Positions 49,162 to 57,844 of a stretch of DNA of 64,000 nt are shown here, piece by piece. The translations under genes were made by a program, and so were the position numbers. The notes under the pieces were generated by a model, which saw nothing but the letters and a program-made list of their open reading frames with translations, was not told where the DNA came from and made no database searches. The stretch's first letter is position 1. Each line of letters starts with the position of its first letter. The stretch lies in assembly GCF_011440375.1 (NCBI RefSeq), contig NZ_JAAOIR010000002.1:310001-374000 (forward strand), in the 5' to 3' direction. This DNA comes from Halorubellus sp. JP-L1 (GTDB taxonomy: Archaea; Halobacteriota; Halobacteria; Halobacteriales; Natrialbaceae).

Positions 49162-50633
49162 GGGCGCGCGTCCGCGGCATCTACACCACCGCCGTCACGC
49201 GCCGCCTGCTCGACGCGGGCCACGACGTCGTGCAGGCGTCCCCGCCGATCCGCGACCGCTTCGACGCCGCGTTCGGGTTCGCGCCCGCGGACGTCGCGGT
49301 GGCGACGTCCGCGGACCGCCAGGGCGTCGGCGTCTCCGGCGACCTCGACGCCGTGGACGCGCTCCGCGAGGACCTCGTCGGCGTCGCCGTGGACGCACTC
49401 TCCTGGGAGGACCGGGCACCGCTCGGGGCGGTGTTCCTCGGACTCGTCAGCGACGAACTCGGGAGCGGCGCGATCGTCGATCTCGGCGACACGGAGGCGT
49501 TCCTGCCGTACGACGACGCCGACGGCTACGTCGAAGCTGGGGACGTCCGGCGCGTCCAGGTCGTCGACGCCGCGCCGCCGTGGGGCGACGACCGCCCCGA
49601 GGTCGCCGAGTCGCTCCGCGTCGACGACGGCCTCGTCGCGCTCGACCGCGGGCGCTCGGGCGTCAGCGCGAACGTCCGCGGGGAGCGCGCGACGGAACTC
49701 GTCCGCACCACCGAACTCCTCCAGCGGGACGCGCCCGACGGCTGGGGCGTCCGCTGGCAGCGCGCCGCCGCCGACGCCGACATGGGGTCGCTCGGCGACG
49801 CGCTCGCGGCCGCAAGCGAGCGCGCTCGCGCGCTCGACGACCTCCCAGCCGGTGACCCCGACGACGCGCCCGTTCGACTCGACACCGACCGCGAGGGCGT
49901 CGCGACGCCCGCGACCGCGTGGGTGTGGTTCGGGCGGACCGCGCGGTTCGCGCTCGACGACGACCGCCGCCGGGTCGCGACGACGATGCCCGGGCACCAC
50001 CGCGTGAAGGCCGGGAGCGCGAGCGCGAGCGACGCCGTCGACTTCGCCGAGGGCGTCCTCGCACACGCCACGGACGGCGACTGGACGGACGCCACCGGCG
50101 ATGACGCCGACGCCGACGCCGACGGCGGCGAGCTCCCGTTCCCGGCGGTCGTCGACGCGTTCGGGCCGCGCGACGGCGGGACGCTCGCGATCGAGCACGG
50201 GAAGCCAGAGGGGCGACGCATCACGCTCGGCCGCGGCCGCATCACCGACCTCGACGTCGACGCGGGGAAGCTCACGCTCGAGCGCGACATGACCGGCGGC
50301 GGCACGTACGACGCGCTCGGCGTCGCGCGCGAGGACGGCGACGTCGCCGTCACGAAACTCACCGAAGGCAAGTGGTGGTACCCGACGGTCTACCGGAGCG
50401 CGGACGGCGAGAAGAAGGGCACGTACGTGAACGTCTGCACGCCCGTCGAGCTGTTCCCCGACGGCGCGCGGTACGTCGACCTCCACGTCGACGTCGTCAG
50501 GCACGCCGACGGGAGCGTCGAGCGCGTCGACGACGACGAACTCGACGACGCCGTCGACGTCGGCCACGTCGCGCCCGCGCTCGCCGACCGCGCCCGCACC
50601 GTCGCGAGTTCGGTCGAACGAGCACTCCGCTGA
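49158..50633 (+). CDS. FAU-1-type RNA-binding/ribonuclease-like protein with DUF402
   Basis: A 491-residue protein resembling the archaeal AU-1/FAU-1 proteins. The N-terminal 'MRARVRGIYTTAVTRRLLDAGHDVVQASPPIRDRF' leads to an S1-like domain ('LGAVFLGLVSDELGSGAIVDLGDTEAFLPY' at about 80-115) similar to RNase E/G. The C-terminal DUF402 region has 'YDALGVAREDGDVAVTKLTEGKWWYPTVYRS' and 'YVDLHVDVVRHADGSVERVDDDEL'. Characterised FAU-1 binds AU-rich RNA and has endoribonuclease activity on rRNA precursors, so RNA processing is probable. It is coupled by ATGA overlap to the small upstream gene. Confidence 0.85.
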   Translation: MRARVRGIYTTAVTRRLLDAGHDVVQASPPIRDRFDAAFGFAPADVAVATSADRQGVGVSGDLDAVDALREDLVGVAVDALSWEDRAPLGAVFLGLVSDELGSGAIVDLGDTEAFLPYDDADGYVEAGDVRRVQVVDAAPPWGDDRPEVAESLRVDDGLVALDRGRSGVSANVRGERATELVRTTELLQRDAPDGWGVRWQRAAADADMGSLGDALAAASERARALDDLPAGDPDDAPVRLDTDREGVATPATAWVWFGRTARFALDDDRRRVATTMPGHHRVKAGSASASDAVDFAEGVLAHATDGDWTDATGDDADADADGGELPFPAVVDAFGPRDGGTLAIEHGKPEGRRITLGRGRITDLDVDAGKLTLERDMTGGGTYDALGVAREDGDVAVTKLTEGKWWYPTVYRSADGEKKGTYVNVCTPVELFPDGARYVDLHVDVVRHADGSVERVDDDELDDAVDVGHVAPALADRARTVASSVERALR

Positions 50634-50737
50634 GTGGTCGGGATCGATCGCGCGCTCCGCTGATTACGGCGGCGTCGCCCGTCGGACGGCCGCGTCGCTC
50701 GCGGCGTGGGGTCGGTCGAAGGATCGAGGGAGTCGTC

Positions 50738-51127
50738 TCAGGCGTCGACGTCGTGGTCGGGGTCGTCCTCGACGGAGCGCTTCAGGGAGTCGCGACGCGC
50801 CTTCGCGTCCCGGCCCGTGGCGTCGAGGAGGAACTCGTTCTTCGCGGAGACGGCCTCCTCGGCGGCCTCGAGTTCGTCGGGGGAGAGTTCCGTCGGGTCG
50901 CGCTCCACGAACTTCACGGCGATCTTGTCCTTCTTCGAGCCGTACTCGACGGCGCCGACGACGATGCGTTCGAACACGGGGTTGTCGGGTTCGCCGACGA
51001 CGAACAGGTCGCTGCCCTTGAACTCCTCCGTGCCGGTGATCGTGCCGAAGGTGTCCTCGACGGTTCCTTCGAGGTCCGGGATGCGTTCCTCGAGGTACTC
51101 GCCACGACGCATCTTGTACTCCTTCAT
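50738..51127 (-). CDS. DUF5611 family protein
   Basis: A 129-residue soluble protein beginning MKEYKMRRGEYLEERIPDL. Strands 'VEDTFGTITGTEEFKGSDLFVV' and 'RIVVGAVEYGSKKDKIAVKFVE' dominate the N-terminal two-thirds, and the C-terminus is helical and charged. I recognise this as the DUF5611 family, conserved in haloarchaea with unknown function. An alternative start three residues earlier exists at 51136. It is transcribed downstream of the zinc-ribbon protein, 37 bases away, and may be in the same transcription unit. Confidence 0.8.
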   Translation of the reverse strand: MKEYKMRRGEYLEERIPDLEGTVEDTFGTITGTEEFKGSDLFVVGEPDNPVFERIVVGAVEYGSKKDKIAVKFVERDPTELSPDELEAAEEAVSAKNEFLLDATGRDAKARRDSLKRSVEDDPDHDVDA

Positions 51128-51164
51128 GGAAGGCACATTGGCGGGCGGGTGTTTACCTGTTTCG

Positions 51165-52376
51165 TCACTCGCCGGGGTTACTCAAGTACCCCTTCCGGCA
51201 CTCCGGGCAGATGTCGCCCGCGCGGAGACTCGTCCGCTCCGCGCTCTCCGCGTTCGAGCAGTTGGGGCAGACGAGTTCGCCGCTGCGCTGGTGGCGCTGT
51301 CCGGGCGGCGCGGTCGACCCGGCGGACTTGATGCCGCTCGGGGACGCCGTCGGCTCCGACTCGGTGTCGTTCGTCGCGGTCTCGCCGTCGATGAACTCCG
51401 CGTCGTACCCGTCCTCGTCGCTCTCGCCGGCGCGCGACGCCTCGTCCGAGCGTGCCCCGTCTTCCGAGCGCGCTGTCTCGGCCGCGTTCGCGTGCTCGGT
51501 CGCGGCTGCGGCGGACCCGCCCGCGTTCGCGCCGGCTCTGGGCGCGTCGTCCTCGTGTTCGGGCCACTCGCCGCGCTCGCGGTCCTCGTCGAGGCCCGCA
51601 TCTTCGTCCTCGTCGTCGAGGATGACGCCGTCGTCGTCCGCGACCTCGTCGGCCGACAGTTCGTCGACCGCTACGTCTTCGTCGGTGGCTGGCGCCGGTT
51701 CCGCGTCCGGCGCGGACTCGGCGTGCGCGTCCGGCGCGGCGTCGTCCACGGGTTCCTCCGCTCCCGCGATGACGTCCTCCGCGGTCGCGACGTCTCGCTC
51801 GCCCTCGGGCGTCGCGGCGTCCGGTTCGCCCTCGGCGTCGTCGATGAACACCGCGTCGTCGTCCGCCGCGTCGGCCTCGGCGTCCGCGACCGCCGGCTCC
51901 GCGTCCGCGACCGCCGGCTCCGCGTCCGCGTCTGCGACTGCCGGCTCCGAGTCCGCATCCGCGGTCGCGTCGGCGGCCGCGGTCGCCCGACCGTCGTCGT
52001 CTCCGTCCGCGCCGAGTATCTCCGCGTCGTCGGCGTCCGCCGGCGCACTCGCGTCCACCGCGGACTGACCGTCGGTTCCGTCGCCCGCGGCGCCGGTCTC
52101 CGGAGCGGCCTCGTCGGCTTCGGCGTCACTAGCGGCCGGTGCGTCCGCGGCCGCGTCCCGCGTCGGCTCCGGCGCACGCCCCGCCGGGTCGCCGTCCTCG
52201 TCGGTCGCGAGCGTCGTCACCTCCGTGTTCTCGCTCAGGAGGTTGCGTTCCCCGCAGCGCGCGCACACCTCGTACTCGCGCACGGTCAACACCACCTCGC
52301 TGCCCTGTTCGTCGCGATCGCGCTCGATCTCGCTCTCGCCCCAGTCGTGGCCGATGAGCGAACACCTGAGACCCAT
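51165..52376 (-). CDS. Protein with zinc sites at both ends and an acidic repeat linker
   Basis: A 403-residue protein. N-terminal 'GLRCSLIGHDWG' with 'VCARCGERN' near residue 38 forms one zinc site; the last 35 residues hold 'CPNC' and 'CPEC', a second zinc ribbon. Between lies a strongly acidic region rich in Ala, Asp and Glu, with exact repeats of the kind DAEPAVADAEPAV near 150-180. I associate it with haloarchaeal DUF7093. The ends could dock nucleic acid or a protein while the middle stays disordered; no function is assigned. ATG at 52376 starts exactly before the first zinc site. It is preceded by an AT-rich 'AAAAGGCTAGTGC' stretch. Confidence 0.78.
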   Translation of the reverse strand: MGLRCSLIGHDWGESEIERDRDEQGSEVVLTVREYEVCARCGERNLLSENTEVTTLATDEDGDPAGRAPEPTRDAAADAPAASDAEADEAAPETGAAGDGTDGQSAVDASAPADADDAEILGADGDDDGRATAAADATADADSEPAVADADAEPAVADAEPAVADAEADAADDDAVFIDDAEGEPDAATPEGERDVATAEDVIAGAEEPVDDAAPDAHAESAPDAEPAPATDEDVAVDELSADEVADDDGVILDDEDEDAGLDEDRERGEWPEHEDDAPRAGANAGGSAAAATEHANAAETARSEDGARSDEASRAGESDEDGYDAEFIDGETATNDTESEPTASPSGIKSAGSTAPPGQRHQRSGELVCPNCSNAESAERTSLRAGDICPECRKGYLSNPGE

Positions 52377-52491
52377 TGCGGAGTCCTTCCCCGTGCGAGC
52401 GTAAAAGGCTAGTGCTACCCGGGGTACACGTTCCCCTTACCGAGCTAACGAACGCATACCAATACGGTCGGTCCGCGAATACGCCGACGCC

Positions 52492-52704
52492 ATGACGGCA
52501 GTCAAGATCATCAAAGTGCTCGGCACCTCCGAGGAGTCCTGGGAGGACGCCGCGCACGAAGCGGTCGCACAGGCGAGCGAGAGCGTCGACGGCATCAGTG
52601 GCGTCGAGATCGAGGACTGGACGGCGAACGTCGAGGACGGCCAGATCACGGAGTACAAGACCACGGTCCAGGTCGCGTTCCCCGTCCACCAGAGCCAGGA
52701 GTGA
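52492..52704 (+). CDS. Dodecin (flavin-binding protein)
   Basis: A 70-residue dodecin. 'KVLGTSEESWEDAAHEAVAQASESVDGISGVEIEDWTANVEDGQITEYKTTVQVAF' includes the central Trp (residue 39) that stacks on the flavin and the conserved helix. Dodecins form hollow dodecamers that bind pairs of riboflavin or lumichrome molecules and buffer free flavin. Halobacterium dodecin is the founding member. Riboflavin synthase and several flavoproteins are elsewhere in the window. It is in its own unit, 110 bases before ilvA. Confidence 0.95.
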   Translation: MTAVKIIKVLGTSEESWEDAAHEAVAQASESVDGISGVEIEDWTANVEDGQITEYKTTVQVAFPVHQSQE

Positions 52705-52814
52705 CGACGCGAGCGGCCGTCGATCTCGACGCCCGCGTCGCGGGTGCTTCTTCGAGGACGGTCAGTTCGGGCGACGGCGAAAACGATTAGCGGACGGCCC
52801 CGGAACCTCGGGGC

Positions 52815-54026
52815 ATGATAGAACTCGCGGACGTGGAGGCGGCCATCGAGCGGGTGCGGGAGACGTCGCGACGCACACCCATCGACTACTCGCATACGTT
52901 CTCGGACATGACGGGCGCGGAGGTCCACCTGAAGATGGAGAACTTCCAGCGCACTGGGTCGTTCAAGATCCGCGGGGCGACGAACCGCATCATGACGCTC
53001 TCGGAGGCCGCGAAGGAGAAGGGCGTCGTCACGGCGAGCGCGGGCAACCACGCGCAGGGGGTGGCGCTCGCCGCGAGCCGATCGGGGGTCGACTCGAAGA
53101 TCGTGATGCCGGAGTACGCGCCCATCTCGAAGATCAACGCCACCCAGAGCTACGGCGCGGAGGTCGTCCTCCACGGTCAGGACTACAACGACGCCGCGGA
53201 GAAGGCTCACGAGTTAGAGCGCGAGGAGGACCGGACGTACGTGCACGCGTTCGACGACGAGAAGGTGATGGCGGGCCAGGGCACCATCGGCCTGGAGATA
53301 ATCGAGGACCTCCCCGAGGTCGAGACGCTCGTCGTCCCTATCGGCGGCGGGGGCCTCATCTCGGGAATCGCGACCGCGGTGAAGGGCCGGAACCCGGACG
53401 TCCGCATCGTCGGCGTGCAGGCCGAGGGGGCGTCGAGCGTCGCGCAGAGCCTCCAGAAGGGCGAGATCTACGAGCGCGACAGCGTCGACACGATCGCGGA
53501 CGGCATCGCGACGCGCCGCGTCGGCGACATGCCGTTCGAGGTGATCCGCGAGCGCGTCGACGAGGTCGTCACGGTCAGCGACCCCGAGATCGCGATGGCG
53601 CTCACGTACGTGCTCGAACGCGGGAAGACGCTCGTCGAGGGCGCGGGCGCGGCACCGCTGGCGGCGCTCCTCTTCGAGAAGTTCGACTTCGCGGACGGGG
53701 AGACGGTCGTCCCCGCGATGTGCGGCGGGAACATCGACCTGAACACGCTCACGACCGTCGTCATGCGCGGCCTCGTCGCCACCGGCCGCTACGTGAAGAT
53801 CAAGACCGTCCTCCGGGACCGCCCGGGGAGCCTCGAGGACCTCCTCGACGTCATCTCGGCGAAGAAGGCGAACATTTACGCGATCCAGCACGACCGGACG
53901 AGTCGCCAGATCGGGATGGCGGACACCGAGGTCGAGATCGACCTCGAGACCCGCGGGCACGACCACGTCGAGGAACTCATCGACGCGATCCGCGACGCCG
54001 GCTACGAGGTCGAGGTCCTGGTCTGA
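52815..54026 (+). CDS. ilvA: Threonine ammonia-lyase (threonine deaminase)
   Basis: A 403-residue PLP enzyme. The PLP Lys is K51 in 'GSFKIRGATNRI'. Others are 'TASAGNHAQGVALAA' near 80, 'PIGGGGLISGIA' near 178 (phosphate-binding loop), and 'PAMCGGNIDLN' near 300. Residues about 325-403 are an ACT domain ('KIKTVLRDRPGSLEDLLDVIS'), which implies allosteric feedback, probably by isoleucine or valine. It converts threonine to 2-oxobutanoate and ammonia, the first step to isoleucine. RidA, which detoxifies its enamine product, is also in the window. The length fits the short catabolic/biosynthetic type. Confidence 0.94.
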   Translation: MIELADVEAAIERVRETSRRTPIDYSHTFSDMTGAEVHLKMENFQRTGSFKIRGATNRIMTLSEAAKEKGVVTASAGNHAQGVALAASRSGVDSKIVMPEYAPISKINATQSYGAEVVLHGQDYNDAAEKAHELEREEDRTYVHAFDDEKVMAGQGTIGLEIIEDLPEVETLVVPIGGGGLISGIATAVKGRNPDVRIVGVQAEGASSVAQSLQKGEIYERDSVDTIADGIATRRVGDMPFEVIRERVDEVVTVSDPEIAMALTYVLERGKTLVEGAGAAPLAALLFEKFDFADGETVVPAMCGGNIDLNTLTTVVMRGLVATGRYVKIKTVLRDRPGSLEDLLDVISAKKANIYAIQHDRTSRQIGMADTEVEIDLETRGHDHVEELIDAIRDAGYEVEVLV

Positions 54027-54060
54027 GCGCCAGCGCGGCGTCACTGCGCGCTGGGCGTTC

Positions 54061-55119
54061 TCACGCGAGGACGAGGTAGCCGGTGGCGTACGCGAGGAGT
54101 GCGAGGGCGACGGTGGCGACGCCGGTCGTGGCCGCGGCGAGCGCGGCGTCCTCGTCGACGGCGGTCGCGGCGCGACGTCCGACCGCGGTGGCGCCCGGCC
54201 ACGCTGGCGCGCCCGGAAGTCGGGGCTGGCGGAACTGGAGGACGGAGCGCCCGAGGAGGCGTCGGCCGAGCGGTTGCGTGGCGGTGACGACGCCGAGCGC
54301 GAGGATGGTGAACACGAACTGGTAGGAGACCTCGAGCGTCGGCGGTGGGAGGACGAGGACGGCGCCGCCGTACGCGAGGCCGGCGACGCTCCGGGGTCGG
54401 ACGTCCAGCGCTCGACCGGTGAGGTCGGCGTAGACGAGGAGTGCGACCGCGACGACCGCGAGTTCGACGGCGAACGCACCGAGCAGATGTAGCGTCGGGT
54501 CCGCGGCGAGTACGACGCGAGCGTCGAGGACGACGGCGTCGAGCGGCCAGAGGAGCGCCGGGGGGTCGCCCGTGAACACGTCGCCGAAGGGGTGCGTGAC
54601 GAGGCCGGCGACCGCGAGCGCGAACGTCGTCGTCGCGGACGCCTCGGTGAGCGTCCGGACGACGGTGGCGACGACGGCGCCGGCGACGGCGAACGCGACG
54701 AACACGAACAGGCCGAGGCCGCCGTGGAGGGTGGCGGCGGCGACCGCGAGCGCGGCGAGGACGCCGACGCCCACTACCGCCGCTGGCCGAGCGCGCCGGC
54801 CGCGGACGGCGAGGAGCGCGAACCCGAGCGCGGCGACGGGCGCGACGACGATCGAGTGCGTCATCGACCGGTGGACGGCGGTGCTCGCCGCCCAGAACGC
54901 GCCCGTGACGGCGAACGCGCCGTCGCCACCGGCGGTCGCGTCGCCGAGGAGGAGGTCGAGGACGCCCGAGAGCGCGTACGCCATGTCGGCGTCGGGCACC
55001 GCCGCGAACGCACCGGCGATCGCGCCGAGCGCGAGCGCGCGCCGGTCGTCGACGCCGGCGCCGCGGCTCGCGACGAGAGCGACCAGCGCGAACGCGAACA
55101 GCGAGTGACCGACGAACAC
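54061..55119 (-). CDS. Large YdjM-like membrane metal-dependent hydrolase
   Basis: A 352-residue integral membrane protein with about nine hydrophobic helices. Hydrolase-like polar positions: 'GHSLFAFALVALVA' (His4), 'VPDADMAYAL' near residue 41, 'STAVHRSMTHSIVVAP' near 80 (HxxxTHS), and 'GLVTHPFGDVFTGDP' near 170. The family is the same as the 187-residue protein at 13231-13794, but this one has a C-terminal extension with a linker that is rich in Arg and Pro. The substrate is unknown. It lies 96 bases downstream of the small membrane protein gene, all on the minus strand. Confidence 0.78.
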   Translation of the reverse strand: MFVGHSLFAFALVALVASRGAGVDDRRALALGAIAGAFAAVPDADMAYALSGVLDLLLGDATAGGDGAFAVTGAFWAASTAVHRSMTHSIVVAPVAALGFALLAVRGRRARPAAVVGVGVLAALAVAAATLHGGLGLFVFVAFAVAGAVVATVVRTLTEASATTTFALAVAGLVTHPFGDVFTGDPPALLWPLDAVVLDARVVLAADPTLHLLGAFAVELAVVAVALLVYADLTGRALDVRPRSVAGLAYGGAVLVLPPPTLEVSYQFVFTILALGVVTATQPLGRRLLGRSVLQFRQPRLPGAPAWPGATAVGRRAATAVDEDAALAAATTGVATVALALLAYATGYLVLA

Positions 55120-55215
55120 GTTGCCGAACGTACGTAACGCGCAGGAATAAGCGAATCGCCACGAGCGGAGCGAGGAGGCGGGGGTCGGTGACGGTGGCGC
55201 GACCGGCGTGGCGCG

Positions 55216-55527
55216 TCAGAGGAAGGCGACGGCGAGGACGACGAGGCCGCCGAGGACGATGACGGCGCCGCCGCGCTGGAGTCGCGCCGCGGTGCCGTCC
55301 TCGGCGGTCGCGGCGACGTCCGTCGCGTGACTGATCTGCGCGCCGCCGAAGAGGACGATGAACGTCCCGACGACCGCCGCCTGGACGTCGAACTCGGTCG
55401 GCAGCCCGAGCGCGGGCAGGGTGACGTTCGCGAGTTCCACGGCGACGACGATGACGAGGAAGACGGCGGCGAGCGCGATCCGCTTTCGCGGGATCGCGAA
55501 CGCGGCGTCGGCGTCGGCGTCTGTCAT
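55216..55527 (-). CDS. Three-helix membrane protein
   Basis: A 103-residue protein with a polar N-terminus (MTDADADAAFAIPRKR) and three hydrophobic helices at about 17-38, 47-63 and 84-102. A charged 'HATDVAATAEDGTAARLQRG' loop separates the second and third. No family is recognised. It starts 28 bases after the stop of the larger membrane gene, in the direction of transcription, and is likely in its operon. Confidence 0.7.
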   Translation of the reverse strand: MTDADADAAFAIPRKRIALAAVFLVIVVAVELANVTLPALGLPTEFDVQAAVVGTFIVLFGGAQISHATDVAATAEDGTAARLQRGGAVIVLGGLVVLAVAFL

Positions 55528-55555
55528 GCCCGCCCGTCGGTCGTCGTGGGGCAAG

Positions 55556-56533
55556 TCACTTTCCGTTTCGTCGCTCGACCGGTGCGTCCTCGCCGTCGCC
55601 ACGGGCGTCGCCGCGACGAGTGCGTCGAGCGGCCCGTTCGTCGCGCGCCTCGACGGCGTAGATGGCGCTCGCGACTGCGGCGACGGTGCCCGCGAGCGCG
55701 TAACTCGCGGCGGTCCCGGCGGCGAAGAGGGCGTCGTCGGGCGAGACCGCGGCGATCGCCGGGATGGACGCGAGCGTGGCGCCGAGCGTGCCCACGCCGA
55801 GGACCGATAATGCGAGCCGCGGCGAGCGGCGAGCCGTGAGCGCGTACGCTTCGCTCGCGGCGCCCAGCGGCGACCGGTCGATGGCGGCGAGCGCGGGCGC
55901 GGGGAACAGCCGAGCGGCGAGCCAGAGCCCGACCAGCGCGACCGGGAGCGTCGTGGCCGGGACGAGCGCGACCGCGACTGACGCGACCTGCAGGCCGATA
56001 GCGACCGCGACCGCGTACGCCGCGGTCGAGGCCGCGCGCTCGACGGTGAACGCGCCGTCGACGACGTACGCGACCGTCCACGCCGTCGCCGCGCCAGCCG
56101 CGATCGGTCCGACCGCAGCGAGCGCGAGCGCGACGACGAGCCACGGGAGTTCCAGGCCGACGAGCGCGCCCGGTTCAAGGGACGCGACCCGCGTCCCGCT
56201 CGGGAACGCCATCGGCGAGAACGACACCTGCGCGCCGACGACGTCCGGGACGGCGTTCCCGACCGGATCGAGGATGCGTGCGACGTCCGCGAGCGCAACC
56301 ACGACCGCCGCGACCGCGAACGCGAGCGCGTGCCGGGGGTCGCGGGAGACGCCGTCGATCGCGCGCCGCACGGGCTTCGACGGCTCCGGCACGCGCGCCG
56401 ACGCCGTCTCGGCGTCCCCGTCGCCGCGGGACGACTCGCACCGCTGCTTTCGCTGATTCCGCTGCTTTCGCTGGTCGCGCTGGTCGCGCTGGTCGCGTTC
56501 GCGTTGCTCGCGAACCGCCTCCGTGAGCGTCAT
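55556..56533 (-). CDS. Multi-pass membrane protein of unknown function with basic N-terminus
   Basis: A 325-residue protein. The first 45 residues are highly charged with an Arg-Asp-Gln repeat (RDQRDQRDQRKQRNQRKQR), encoded by a 9-12-base DNA repeat at 56446-56510. About six transmembrane helices follow, with Ala/Val-rich composition. A region 'ALVGLWLAARLFPAPALAAIDRSPLGAASEAYALT' resembles the DUF-type membrane domain next to export proteins. The C-terminal 40 residues are charged. The start ATG lies inside the stop of the upstream beta-propeller lipoprotein gene (overlap of four bases), so translation is coupled and a joint function with that lipoprotein is likely. Confidence 0.7.
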   Translation of the reverse strand: MTLTEAVREQRERDQRDQRDQRKQRNQRKQRCESSRGDGDAETASARVPEPSKPVRRAIDGVSRDPRHALAFAVAAVVVALADVARILDPVGNAVPDVVGAQVSFSPMAFPSGTRVASLEPGALVGLELPWLVVALALAAVGPIAAGAATAWTVAYVVDGAFTVERAASTAAYAVAVAIGLQVASVAVALVPATTLPVALVGLWLAARLFPAPALAAIDRSPLGAASEAYALTARRSPRLALSVLGVGTLGATLASIPAIAAVSPDDALFAAGTAASYALAGTVAAVASAIYAVEARDERAARRTRRGDARGDGEDAPVERRNGK

Positions 56534-57804
56534 CGCGACCCCTCCAGGCAGACGAGCGCCTCGCCGGTCGACACGTACGCGCGCCCGTCTGCGACGACTG
56601 GCATCCCGAACGGCGCCGGTCGTTCGCTCAGGTACTCCCACGCCGTCCGGCCGGTCGTCGCGTCGAGCGCCACGAGTCCGTAGCCGACGCGAGGCACCAG
56701 CAGGAGGTCGCCAGCGGCGGTGAGGTGGGGGGGCCGCGAGGGAGCGATCGCTCGCCGCCACGCTGGCGTGCCGGTCTCGCGATCGAACCCGACGACGACG
56801 TCCGACCCCGGGACGACGACGCGGTCGTCGGTCACGGTCGGGACGCAGGTGTCGAGGTGTTGGTCCCCCTCCGCCGACCGCCAGCGAACCGCTCCGCCGC
56901 TGGTCGCGTCGAGCGCGGTGACGCCACGGCCGTCGTTCGCGTACACGGTGCCGTCGGCGGCCGCGACGCCACCCCAGCGCACGCCGTCGGCGTCCGGGTC
57001 GTGCGTCCAGACGCGCGACCCGTCCTCGCGATCGAGCGCGACGACGGGCCCACCGTACTCGGCGACGTACACGTGCTCGTCGACCGCGAACCACCGCGTC
57101 CCGACCGCGTTCCCGCTCCGCCAGCGCTCGCGGCCGCTGGACGCGTCCCGCGCGACGACGCCGTCGCGTTCGGAGTGGTGATAGACGACGCCGTCGCGAC
57201 CGACCGGCGTCGCGCCGACGTCGAGCGCCGGCGGCATCGGGTACCACGTCGACCCGTCGGACCCCAGCGGGTACGACCAGCGCGCGGCGATCCGGCCGCC
57301 GACCGGCGAGTCGACGCCACCGGTGGCGTCGTACGCGTCGACGCCCGTCGTGTCGCCGGCGACGAGCGTCGGCGTCCGGTAGCCGTCGGCGGCGGCGAGT
57401 GCGAGGCCGCGACCGCCGTCGTCGATCCGACCCCGGACGGTCCCGTCGCCGCGGTCGACGACGGTCACCTCGCCGTCCGGGACGAGGATCGCGCCGTCGT
57501 AACACACCGGCTGTGCACCGCCGAGGGTTGGCGATTCGAGCGGCGTCCGGAACGCCGTCTCGACGTCGTCGGTCGGTGGACTGGCGTCCGCTCGATGGTT
57601 CGTGCGGCCGGCGTCGTAGCCCTGCATGGGCCACGCCGACGCGCTCACGGCTGGTCCGTCACCGCCGAGGCAGCCGGCGAGGGCGGCGACCGCGGCGCTC
57701 GCACTGGCGGCGAGGACGCCGCGTCTGGACGTCGATCGCCGCGACGATTCGTTCGTCGTACTGGAGTGGGGAGGGCTCGATGGCAACGCATGCGCTTCGA
57801 CCAC
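56530..57804 (-). CDS. PQQ-like beta-propeller lipoprotein
   Basis: A 424-residue exported protein. The Tat-type lipoprotein signal is 'RRSTSRRGVLAASASAAVAALAGC', with lipid Cys at 45. The mature part consists of repeated Trp-ending blades of the PQQ/YncE type: 'ALDREDGSRVWTHDPDADG', 'ALDATSGGAVRWRS', 'GFDRETGTPAWRRA', 'ALDATTGRTAWEY' are visible, giving seven or eight blades. Such propellers at the cell surface serve binding or scaffold roles more often than PQQ catalysis. The GTG at 57804 is the open-frame start; a later start is possible because the signal begins near residue 18. It overlaps a membrane protein gene downstream. Confidence 0.8.
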   Translation of the reverse strand: MVEAHALPSSPPHSSTTNESSRRSTSRRGVLAASASAAVAALAGCLGGDGPAVSASAWPMQGYDAGRTNHRADASPPTDDVETAFRTPLESPTLGGAQPVCYDGAILVPDGEVTVVDRGDGTVRGRIDDGGRGLALAAADGYRTPTLVAGDTTGVDAYDATGGVDSPVGGRIAARWSYPLGSDGSTWYPMPPALDVGATPVGRDGVVYHHSERDGVVARDASSGRERWRSGNAVGTRWFAVDEHVYVAEYGGPVVALDREDGSRVWTHDPDADGVRWGGVAAADGTVYANDGRGVTALDATSGGAVRWRSAEGDQHLDTCVPTVTDDRVVVPGSDVVVGFDRETGTPAWRRAIAPSRPPHLTAAGDLLLVPRVGYGLVALDATTGRTAWEYLSERPAPFGMPVVADGRAYVSTGEALVCLEGSR

Positions 57805-57844
57805 CCCGGAAAAGTATCTTCTCCTCGAGAGGTCGGGGTCGTGC

